Source of the DNA: Phycisphaeraceae bacterium
GTDB lineage: Bacteria; Planctomycetota; Phycisphaerae; Phycisphaerales; Phycisphaeraceae
NCBI GenBank assembly: GCA_040222855.1
Contig: JAVKCD010000025.1
Location: 496,001-560,000, forward strand
Direction: 5' to 3'
Length of the DNA stretch: 64,000 nt
Under the pieces are notes generated by a model. That model had not been told where the DNA came from. It made no database searches and saw only the letters and a program-made list of their open reading frames with translations. Both the position numbers and the translations under genes were made by a program. Below are positions 36,011-42,770 of this stretch, piece after piece (positions within the stretch are counted from its first letter, which is position 1; every line of letters starts with the position of its first letter).

Positions 36011-36048
36011 GCCACGGGTCACTCGCCTTTGGCTCGATGACCCGTGGC
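36011..36048. repeat. Long perfect hairpin repeat
   Basis: GCCACGGGTCA and TGACCCGTGGC form an 11-bp perfect stem around a 16-base loop that itself holds GCC-TTT-GGC. It lies between the DUF2237 gene and ogt. Confidence 0.6.
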
Positions 36049-36078
36049 ACCCATCGATGAAACTGAATGCTTTGGGGC

Positions 36079-36624
36079 TTAGAACAGCGTGATGCCTTCG
36101 GCGCGGAGGAGTGTTTCTTTGCGTTGTAGGCCCCAGCCGAAGCCGGTGAGTTGGCCGGAGGTTCCGATGACGCGGTGGCAGGGGATGAGGAGGGCGATGG
36201 GGTTTGAGCCGACGGCCCCGCCTACGGCACGGGCGGCGGAGGGGTTGCGGCCGAGGCGTCGGGCGATGTCGGCGTAGGTGGCGGTGCTGCCGTGGGGGAT
36301 GCTCAGGAGGGCGTGCCAGACGGCTTTTTGGAAGGCGGTGCCTTCGGGGGCGACGGTGAAGGTGTGGGGCTGGTCGTCTAGGACTTGATCGAGGATGGTC
36401 TGGGCCACGGGGTCATCGTGCCTGGCGTGCGTGGGCAGGGGGGCGGTTTGGCGATCGTCTTCGAGGAGGTCGAAGGCACAGATGATGTGATCAGCGGTAG
36501 TGACGCGGATGCGGCCCAGGGGTGTGGTGGCAATGCCCCAGGCGAGGTCAGCCTCGGCGGGCTCGGGGAGGTGGTCGAGCCAGTGGATGGTGTGGTTTGG
36601 GAGGGTGAGGGTGGTGGTCGACAT
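36079..36624 (-). CDS. ogt: Methylated-DNA--protein-cysteine methyltransferase
   Basis: O6-alkylguanine repair protein that transfers the alkyl group to its own Cys. The C-terminal DNA-binding and acceptor domain has GTAFQKAVWHALLSIPHGSTATYADIA, the RAVGGAVGSNPIALLIPCHRVIG active site with the acceptor Cys in PCHRV, and GFGWGLQRKETLL. The N-terminal ~90 residues form the usual Ogt ribonuclease-H-like fold. The ATG at 36624 has TATCCT exactly 6 bases upstream; longer openings are unlikely. Confidence 0.93.
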   Translation of the reverse strand: MSTTTLTLPNHTIHWLDHLPEPAEADLAWGIATTPLGRIRVTTADHIICAFDLLEDDRQTAPLPTHARHDDPVAQTILDQVLDDQPHTFTVAPEGTAFQKAVWHALLSIPHGSTATYADIARRLGRNPSAARAVGGAVGSNPIALLIPCHRVIGTSGQLTGFGWGLQRKETLLRAEGITLF

Positions 36625-36645
36625 GCGTGGAGGATAGCCGGTGGG

Positions 36646-36723
36646 CACCGGTCGGGTGGGTAGCGCCTCGCTGGGTACACAGCAGCTACGCTGCAGTGTG
36701 ACACCCGATCGGGTTGACCGGTG
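36646..36723. repeat. Nested inverted repeat between ogt and hpnH
   Basis: Outer arms CACCGGTC and GACCGGTG pair perfectly. Inside, ACACAGCAGC and GCTGCAGTGT (36677-36699) pair at nine of ten positions around TAC. The inner tip AGCTACGCT resembles the GGCTACGCC tip of the repeat at 31075. Confidence 0.55.
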
Positions 36724-36809
36724 GGGTGATCCCGTAGACGATGGAGTTTGAGGGCGAGGGGTCTGTTGTAACTACCGACATCACACCGATTTCCCAGCAA
36801 GGACCAGGC

Positions 36810-37955
36810 ATGGGCGTACCGATATCTCAGATGTGGACTGTGGCGAGTTACGTACTGGGGCAGAAGCTGCGGGGGAAGAAGCGTTATCCGCTGGTGCTGA
36901 TGCTGGAGCCGTTGTTTCGGTGCAATCTGTCGTGTGCGGGGTGCGGGAAGATTCAGTATCCGGCGCATATTCTCAAGCAGAATCTGCCTGTTGAGGATTG
37001 TCTGAAGGCGGCGGACGAGTGCGGGGCACCGATGGTGTCGATTCCTGGTGGTGAGCCGTTGCTGCATCCTGAGATGGAGAAGATTGTCGAGGGGCTTATT
37101 GCGCGGAAGAAGTACATCTATCTGTGCACCAATGCGATTCTGTTGAAGGAGGCGTTGGAACAGGGGCGGTTTAAGCCGAGTAAGTATTTGACGTTCTCGG
37201 TGCACATGGACGGGCTGGAGGAGCATCACGACTTCGCGGTGTGCCGTGAGGGGACGTATGAGAAGGCTTATGCGGGGATCAAGCTGGCGGTGGAGCAGGG
37301 TTTCCGGGTCACGACGAACACGACGATTTTCGAGGGCGGGGACCCGAACAGCTTGCGGGGTTTCTTTGATGCGATGATGGACCTTGGTGTGGAGGGGATG
37401 ATGGTGTCGCCTGGGTATGCGTACCCGAAGGCGCCGGATCAGAAGAGTTTTATGGCGGAGCGGCAGAAGACCAACGAGTTCTTCGAGATGCTGCTGAGCA
37501 ATCGGAAGAAGCGGTGGGTATTTAATCAGTCGCCGTTGTTCCTTGAGTTTCTGATGGGCAAGCGAGAGTATGAGTGCACGCCCTGGGGGAACCCGACCTT
37601 TAATATGTTTGGCTGGCAGAAGCCGTGTTATCTGTTGCAGGACGGGTATGTCGACTCCTTTGAGGAGTTGATGGAGACAACGGACTGGGACAACTATGGC
37701 CGGGCGTCTGGGAATCAGGCGTGTCAGCAGTGCATGGTTCACTGCGGGTACGAGCCGTCGGCGGTGGATCACACGTTCTCGTCGTTTGGTGGGATGTGGG
37801 GGACGGTGAAGGCGATGGTGTTCAACGCCTACGCGAATCCTTCGGCGGGCAAGCGGTTGGCGGCGGAGGCGAAGAAGCCCCATGGTCCGTTGGTGCAGTT
37901 GGGGATCGAGTCGGCGGAGGAGGAGCGTGAGGCGGCGACGGCGGGTGCGGCGTAG
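36810..37955 (+). CDS. hpnH: Adenosyl-hopene transferase HpnH (radical SAM)
   Basis: Radical SAM enzyme that joins the 5'-deoxyadenosyl group to diploptene, the first step in making extended bacteriohopanepolyols. The 381-residue product has MWTVASYVLGQKLRGKKRYPLVLMLEPLFRCNLSC in outline, the cluster cysteines Cys38-x3-Cys42-x2-Cys45, SIPGGEPLLHPEM, a VHMDG strand, and a C-terminal CQQCMVHCGYEPSAV that probably holds another metal site. The start at 36810 has AAGGA eight bases upstream; the ATG at 36741 is a poorer choice. No squalene-hopene cyclase or other hpn gene is near. Confidence 0.9.
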   Translation: MGVPISQMWTVASYVLGQKLRGKKRYPLVLMLEPLFRCNLSCAGCGKIQYPAHILKQNLPVEDCLKAADECGAPMVSIPGGEPLLHPEMEKIVEGLIARKKYIYLCTNAILLKEALEQGRFKPSKYLTFSVHMDGLEEHHDFAVCREGTYEKAYAGIKLAVEQGFRVTTNTTIFEGGDPNSLRGFFDAMMDLGVEGMMVSPGYAYPKAPDQKSFMAERQKTNEFFEMLLSNRKKRWVFNQSPLFLEFLMGKREYECTPWGNPTFNMFGWQKPCYLLQDGYVDSFEELMETTDWDNYGRASGNQACQQCMVHCGYEPSAVDHTFSSFGGMWGTVKAMVFNAYANPSAGKRLAAEAKKPHGPLVQLGIESAEEEREAATAGAA

Positions 37956-37964
37956 ACTGGTGAT

Positions 37965-38498
37965 ATGACTGAATCAGCTGAGAGTTCTGCGGATCATCTG
38001 GCGTTGCGGGTTGAGCGGCTGCCGTGTCCGGTGGCGGCGTTGATCTGTGATTTTGATGGGGTGCTGACCGACAACCGGGTGATCGTGCGGGAGGACGGGC
38101 TTGAGTCGGTGGTTTGTGATCGCAGTGACGGGTTGGGGTTGCAGATGGTGCGTGACTCGGGCGTGGCGGTGGGAGTGTTGTCGAAGGAGCGGAATCCGGT
38201 GGTGTCGGCGCGCTGCAAGAAGCTGGGGGTTGCGTGCATTCAGGGGATTGATGACAAGCTGCCGGTGCTGCGAAAGTGGGCGGAGGAGCACGGGGTCAAG
38301 ATGGAGCACCTTGTTTACATCGGCAACGATGTGAATGATGTGGAATGCCTGAAGGCGGCGGGGTGCGGGGTGGCGGTGGCGGACGCTTATGACGTGGCGA
38401 TGGAGGCCTCGGATTTTGTGCTCGAACGATCGGGTGGGTACGGGGCCGTGCGTGAGTTGTGTGATCTGATTCTGGCGCGGAATGCGCAGGCGAGTTAG
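37965..38498 (+). CDS. KdsC-like HAD phosphatase
   Basis: A 177-residue HAD-superfamily phosphatase without cap domain, as in KdsC (3-deoxy-manno-octulosonate-8-phosphate phosphatase) and the C-terminal domain of some CMP-sugar synthetases. Catalytic Asp29 and Asp31 are in ICDFDGVLTDN, followed by DRSDGLGLQMVRDSG, GVLSKERNPVV, the Lys in GIDDKLPVL and GNDVNDVECLKAAG with the metal-binding Asp. TAGACT lies exactly 6 bases before the ATG and 9 bases separate it from hpnH. The substrate could be Kdo-8-P or another nonulosonate phosphate. Confidence 0.85.
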   Translation: MTESAESSADHLALRVERLPCPVAALICDFDGVLTDNRVIVREDGLESVVCDRSDGLGLQMVRDSGVAVGVLSKERNPVVSARCKKLGVACIQGIDDKLPVLRKWAEEHGVKMEHLVYIGNDVNDVECLKAAGCGVAVADAYDVAMEASDFVLERSGGYGAVRELCDLILARNAQAS

Positions 38499-38519
38499 TT
38501 AACTTCTGGAGGTCTTGTG

Positions 38520-39068
38520 ATGGATCTGAGTGCGGCTCATCTACACGTGGCGCTGGTGCATCTCCCGATGATTGGCGTGGGGGCGGCGGCGATCCCGCTG
38601 ATTGTGGGGTTGATCCTGAAGAACCGTGCGTGTACGGATACGGGGTTGTGGATGCTGGTGGTGTTTGGGTGGTCGATCGCGGCGGTGATGTCGACGGGTG
38701 AGACGGCGAAGGAGTTAGCGGAGCAGGGGTTGGGGATCGCGCCGTACCTGGATGAGGCGGCGTGGGGGATTATGGATCGGCATTACGATGAGGCGGAGGT
38801 CTACGCGAAGCTGGTTTATCTGACGGCGGCGCTGGCGTCGATCGCGATCGTGCTGCGGTGGTTCAAGAAGGTTGCCTGGCAGAAGCCGGTGGCGTGGCTG
38901 GCGGCGGTGGCGGCGGTGGTGAGCGTGCCGGGGATGGTCTATGTGGCGATGTCGGGTGGGCAGATCCGTCATCCGGAGTTTCGGCCGGATCGGCCGGTGC
39001 TCACGGAGCCGGTGGCGGTGCCGGAGGGGGTAGGCGATGTTGATGAAGAGGGTTACGATCGGGACTAA
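38520..39068 (+). CDS. DUF2231-like membrane protein
   Basis: A 182-residue protein with four predicted transmembrane segments. The N-terminal HLHVALVHLPMIGVG resembles the LHPxxVHFPxA signature of DUF2231/cytochrome-associated membrane proteins, where histidines may hold heme. Residues after the fourth helix are acidic and probably periplasmic (HPEFRPDRPVLTEPV). GGAGG lies seven bases before the ATG at 38520. Spacing (21 bases after the phosphatase, 17 before the next gene) suggests one transcript with hpnH. Confidence 0.7.
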   Translation: MDLSAAHLHVALVHLPMIGVGAAAIPLIVGLILKNRACTDTGLWMLVVFGWSIAAVMSTGETAKELAEQGLGIAPYLDEAAWGIMDRHYDEAEVYAKLVYLTAALASIAIVLRWFKKVAWQKPVAWLAAVAAVVSVPGMVYVAMSGGQIRHPEFRPDRPVLTEPVAVPEGVGDVDEEGYDRD

Positions 39069-39085
39069 GAGAGGTTGGCCCGCAG

Positions 39086-40891
39086 ATGCGTGGGACGGTC
39101 TGGATTTCTGGTTTTGCGGTGCTGTGGCTGTGGGCGGTTGCCAGCGGTCAAGTGGGTGATGATCTGCGGGCGGCGGCGCGGGAGCCGATGATGGAGCACC
39201 GAGCGGACCGTGTCATTGATTATGAGCACCTGGGGCGGGCGGATGCTGCGATTGAGGCGGCGATTCAGCGGGGTGAACTCCCGGGCGCGGTGCTGTATGT
39301 CGGGGATCGAGAGGGGGTTTTTTACCGGAAAGCGTATGGGGATCGGTCGGTGGTGCCGGAACGGGTGGGGATGGGGATCAACACGATCTTTGATCTGGCG
39401 TCCCTGACCAAGCCAATCGCGACGGCGACGGCGATTCATATCCTGATTGATGAGGGGAAGATCGAACTGGACGCGCCGGCGTCGGACTACCTCCCGGTCT
39501 TGAGGGAGAAGGATGCGAATGGGCGGATCACGATCCGAGAGTTGTTGCTGCATCACAGTGGGCTTCCGCCTGCCAATCCGATGAGCGACTACGAGGGAGA
39601 TCGCGAGACGATGATCGCCAACGTGGCGTCCTGTGCACTGCGGGGTGAGCCGGGTGATGCGTATGCGTATTCGTGTCTGGGGTACATCCTGCTCGGTCAG
39701 ATCGTGGCGGAGGTGTCGGGGCAGGCGTTGGATGTGTTCGTGACGGAGCGAGTGTTCGAGCCGCTGGGGATGACGGACACGGGGTACAACCCTGGTCCGG
39801 CGTACTTGGTGCGGACGGCGCCTACGGAGGTGGTGGAGGGCGAGGCGATCCTGGGGCGGGTGCATGACCCTCGGGCGTGGGCGCTGGGGGGTGTTTCGGG
39901 GAACGCGGGGTTGTTTTCGACGGGGCGGGATGTGGCGAGGTACGCGCGGATGATCCTGAATCGCGGGCAGTTGGAGGGGGCGCGGGTGATGTCGGAGGCG
40001 GCGGTCGAACGGATGTTGACGCCTGCGTCATTGGCGGACGGGACCGGATGGCGGACGCTGGGGTTTGATGCGCGGGGCTCGGCGACGTCGGCTCGGGGTG
40101 CGGTGATGGACCGGGAGTCTTCGGTCGGTCACACGGGGTACACGGGGACGGCGGTGTGGATCGATCCGAAGAATGATCTGTTCTATGTGCTTCTCACGAA
40201 CCGGGTGCACCCGTCGGATGCGGAGGGTAAGGCGGCACCGGTGCGTCGAGATGTGGCGACGCTGGTGGGCGCGGCGGTGCTGGGGATTGCGGGTGATCCG
40301 GGGAAGGCAACGAAGGAGGCGCGTTTTCTGACGCCTCGGCCGCGGGAGCATCTGGAGGCGACGGCGTTCCTGCCGGAGGGTTTCGTGTTGAGGTTGCCGT
40401 ACAAAGGCGGTTACGAGGTCGGCACGGGCTACGGGCATCAAGCGTCGTCGTGGACGCATAACACGATCGGTCGGGACTCGGCGGCGAATGACTATTTTGC
40501 GATCGACTTCGAGATGCCGGGGGGAACGGAGGTGCGGGCGGCGGCGGCGGGGCGTGTGATGACGAGTCAGGACCGAACGGGTAACGACGGTTACGGGCAG
40601 TACGTGGTGATCGATCACGGTCACGGGGTGACGACGATCTATGCGCACCTGTCGGAGCGGCGGTTCGGTGAGGTGAGCTACGGCGAGCCGGAGGTCCGGG
40701 TGGAGGCGGGGGAGGTGATCGGGCTGTCGGGGGATTCGGGGACGTCGTGGCCGCACCTGCACTTCGCGGCGCACACGGGGTCGCGGCTGTCGCACTCGGG
40801 TGCGGACGTGGGCGGGAAGGCGACAGTCCCGGAACCGATCGGGGGGTACTACGGGGTCCGGAAGGGTCAGGTGCTCAGCGGCGGCGAGTGA
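39086..40891 (+). CDS. Serine hydrolase (beta-lactamase/PBP-like) fused to M23 peptidase
   Basis: A 601-residue exported protein with two enzyme domains. After a signal peptide (1-21) comes a class C beta-lactamase/esterase-type domain (about 45-405): S106-x-x-K109 in LASLTKP, Y195-S-C in YAYSCLGYILLG, and H349TGYTG in place of KTG. Then an M23/LytM domain (about 440-575): His458, Asp474 in YFAIDFEMPGGTEV, His521 in IYAHLS and PHLHF at 556-560, the zinc ligands being present. Both active sites look intact. The likely target is peptidoglycan: peptide-stem hydrolysis by the first domain and cross-link cleavage by the second. Confidence 0.88.
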   Translation: MRGTVWISGFAVLWLWAVASGQVGDDLRAAAREPMMEHRADRVIDYEHLGRADAAIEAAIQRGELPGAVLYVGDREGVFYRKAYGDRSVVPERVGMGINTIFDLASLTKPIATATAIHILIDEGKIELDAPASDYLPVLREKDANGRITIRELLLHHSGLPPANPMSDYEGDRETMIANVASCALRGEPGDAYAYSCLGYILLGQIVAEVSGQALDVFVTERVFEPLGMTDTGYNPGPAYLVRTAPTEVVEGEAILGRVHDPRAWALGGVSGNAGLFSTGRDVARYARMILNRGQLEGARVMSEAAVERMLTPASLADGTGWRTLGFDARGSATSARGAVMDRESSVGHTGYTGTAVWIDPKNDLFYVLLTNRVHPSDAEGKAAPVRRDVATLVGAAVLGIAGDPGKATKEARFLTPRPREHLEATAFLPEGFVLRLPYKGGYEVGTGYGHQASSWTHNTIGRDSAANDYFAIDFEMPGGTEVRAAAAGRVMTSQDRTGNDGYGQYVVIDHGHGVTTIYAHLSERRFGEVSYGEPEVRVEAGEVIGLSGDSGTSWPHLHFAAHTGSRLSHSGADVGGKATVPEPIGGYYGVRKGQVLSGGE

Positions 40892-40894
40892 CGG

Positions 40895-42295
40895 CTAGGG
40901 ACGGTCCTGAGTCGAGGTCCGCTGCTCGATCAAGTCGATCAGGTCCTGTTCGGTGGCGGGGGGGCGGTGGTTGGCGGCCTTGAGTCGTTCGGGATCGCGG
41001 AGGAGTTTGATGTCGCCGGAGACGATGGTGGCGAGGGCTCGGCCGGTGACGGTTTGGCCTTGGAAGGGGCAGTTGCGGGACTTGCCGGCGAAGGTGGCGG
41101 TGTCGATGGTCCAGTTGTGGTTGGGGTCGATGAGGGTGATGTCGGCGTGGCTGCCGGTGGCGAGGTGTCCGCGGGCTTCGAGCTCGCAGAGTTCGGCGCC
41201 GCGCCAGGTCATCATCTCGATGAGTCGGGTCCAGGTGATGGTGTCGGTGTCGATGAGGGCTTTGATGTAGAGGGCGAGGGCGGGTTCGAGGCCGATGATG
41301 CCGTAGGGCGCGTCCTCGAACTCGAGGGCTTTTTCTTCGGGTGTGTGAGGGGCGTGGTCGGTGGCGAGGAGCGTGATGGTGCCGTCGGCGACGGCGGCGC
41401 GGAGGGCGTCGATGTCGGCCTGGCTGCGGAGGGGCGGGTTCATCTTGGCGAGGGTGTCGTAGCCGGCGCAGGCTTCGTCGGTGAGCAGGAGATGGTGGGG
41501 GCTGACTTCGCCGGTGATGCGGTGGACGTTGGGTCCGGCATCGTGTTTGGCGCGGCGGAGGAGTTCGGCACCGTTGGCGGTGGTCATGTGCTGGGCGTGC
41601 CAGCGGGTTTTGTATTGCTGATCGCGGGCGATCATGAGGTCGCGTTGGATCATGAGGTCTTCGGCGAGTCGTGGCCAGCCGGAGAGGCCGAGTCGTGCGG
41701 CGAGGGGGCCTGCGTTCATGGCGCCGCCGCCGAGAGTGGGGTCTTCGCAGTGCTGCATGATGCAGCGGCCGGTCATACCGACGTAGGTCATGGCCTTGGC
41801 CATCATGCCAGCGGAGGCGACGCCTGTGCCGTCGTCGGAGAAGGCGACGGCGCCGCGCTGGGCCATGAGGCCGATCTCGGCGAGTTCGCTTCCGTGTCGT
41901 GACTTGGTGAGTGCGCCGACGGGGAAGACGTTGGCCATGCCAGCGCGTTCGGCGCGTTCGTAGACGTAATCGATGCTGGCGTCGTCATCGAGGGTCGGGT
42001 TGGTGTTGGGCATGCAACAGACGGAGGTGAAACCGCCTGCGATGGCGGCGGCAGCACCGGTGGCGATGGTTTCTTTCTGCTCCTGGCCGGGCTCGCGGAA
42101 GTGGACGTGGACGTCGATGAGTCCGGGTGTCACGAGGAGGCCGGATGCGTCGAGGGTGGGTAGTCCGTCGGTCTGAGCCGATGTGAGTTTGCCGACAGAA
42201 GCTACGCGGCCGTCTTCGATGAAGAGGTCGGTGGTGGTGTCGAGGTTGTTCTTGGGGTCGATCAGACGCCCGCCACGGATCAGCAATCGGCTCAT
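40895..42295 (-). CDS. pyrC: Dihydroorotase
   Basis: Zinc amidohydrolase closing the dihydroorotate ring in pyrimidine synthesis, 466 residues, class I type. Motifs: GLIDVHVHFREPGQEQKE with metal His residues, CCMPNTNPTLD, EVSPHHLLLTDE, LLATDHAPHTPEEK with the catalytic Asp, and GIIGLEPAL. The N-terminal and C-terminal strands form the composite beta domain. TATCGT lies exactly 6 bases before the ATG. The neighbouring carbamoyl-phosphate synthase subunit is 36 kb away. Confidence 0.95.
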   Translation of the reverse strand: MSRLLIRGGRLIDPKNNLDTTTDLFIEDGRVASVGKLTSAQTDGLPTLDASGLLVTPGLIDVHVHFREPGQEQKETIATGAAAAIAGGFTSVCCMPNTNPTLDDDASIDYVYERAERAGMANVFPVGALTKSRHGSELAEIGLMAQRGAVAFSDDGTGVASAGMMAKAMTYVGMTGRCIMQHCEDPTLGGGAMNAGPLAARLGLSGWPRLAEDLMIQRDLMIARDQQYKTRWHAQHMTTANGAELLRRAKHDAGPNVHRITGEVSPHHLLLTDEACAGYDTLAKMNPPLRSQADIDALRAAVADGTITLLATDHAPHTPEEKALEFEDAPYGIIGLEPALALYIKALIDTDTITWTRLIEMMTWRGAELCELEARGHLATGSHADITLIDPNHNWTIDTATFAGKSRNCPFQGQTVTGRALATIVSGDIKLLRDPERLKAANHRPPATEQDLIDLIEQRTSTQDRP

Positions 42296-42336
42296 GGCGT
42301 CACGATAACAAGCCGGGCGGGGAGGCGGGGAGTTGG

Positions 42337-42654
42337 TCAGGCGGCTTGCTTTTTGGGGGTCTCTTGAGGCTGAGGCATGGCGAGGGGCCCGGAATCTTGG
42401 GCTTCGTCATCGTCGATGATCTCGACGGTGTCCTCGTCGTCATCTTCGATGACGGTGACGCCTGAGGAGCGTTGGACGCGATCGATGACGGAGTTGAGGT
42501 ATTCGTTGCGGCGGCGGCGGCTCTCGCAGACGAGGTCGTGGCGGATGATTCGGAAGTGGGCGAAGCTGGTGAGGGTGCTCAGGGCACAGGTCAGGAGCAT
42601 GTAGCCCATGAGGCCGAGGACCGCGAGCATGGAGAGGGTGACGTGGTTGAACAC
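42337..42654 (-). CDS. Small membrane protein with acidic tail
   Basis: Not recognised. The 105-residue reading (GTG start) has one N-terminal transmembrane helix (about 7-30, LSMLAVLGLMGYMLLTCALSTLTSF), a basic segment ESRRRRNEYLNSVIDRVQ and a very acidic stretch VIEDDDEDTVEIIDDDE. A start at an internal ATG (residue 9) is also possible. It is separate from pyrC by 41 bases and may be transcribed with it. Confidence 0.55.
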   Translation of the reverse strand: MFNHVTLSMLAVLGLMGYMLLTCALSTLTSFAHFRIIRHDLVCESRRRRNEYLNSVIDRVQRSSGVTVIEDDDEDTVEIIDDDEAQDSGPLAMPQPQETPKKQAA

Positions 42655-42770
42655 AAGAGCGGTATCGACTGGTTGATGGTGGGGTTCGCGCCTGATCGGG
42701 GTCGTGCGGTTTATCGGCCCCGCAGGGATGGTGCTGAGGGCTTAGAATCGGGTGCCCTGGGGCTTTGCTT

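Noticed and set aside
24957-36723. CRISPR-like array from the repeated hairpins
   Set aside because: The copies are scattered singly between genes, differ in sequence and have no regular spacers or cas genes.
36741-36810. Upstream ATG for hpnH
   Set aside because: It would add 23 residues not found at HpnH N-termini and lacks a spaced ribosome site; the ATG at 36810 has AAGGA at eight bases.
40967-41902. 311-residue plus-strand reading
   Set aside because: Antisense to the dihydroorotase, which has all catalytic motifs.
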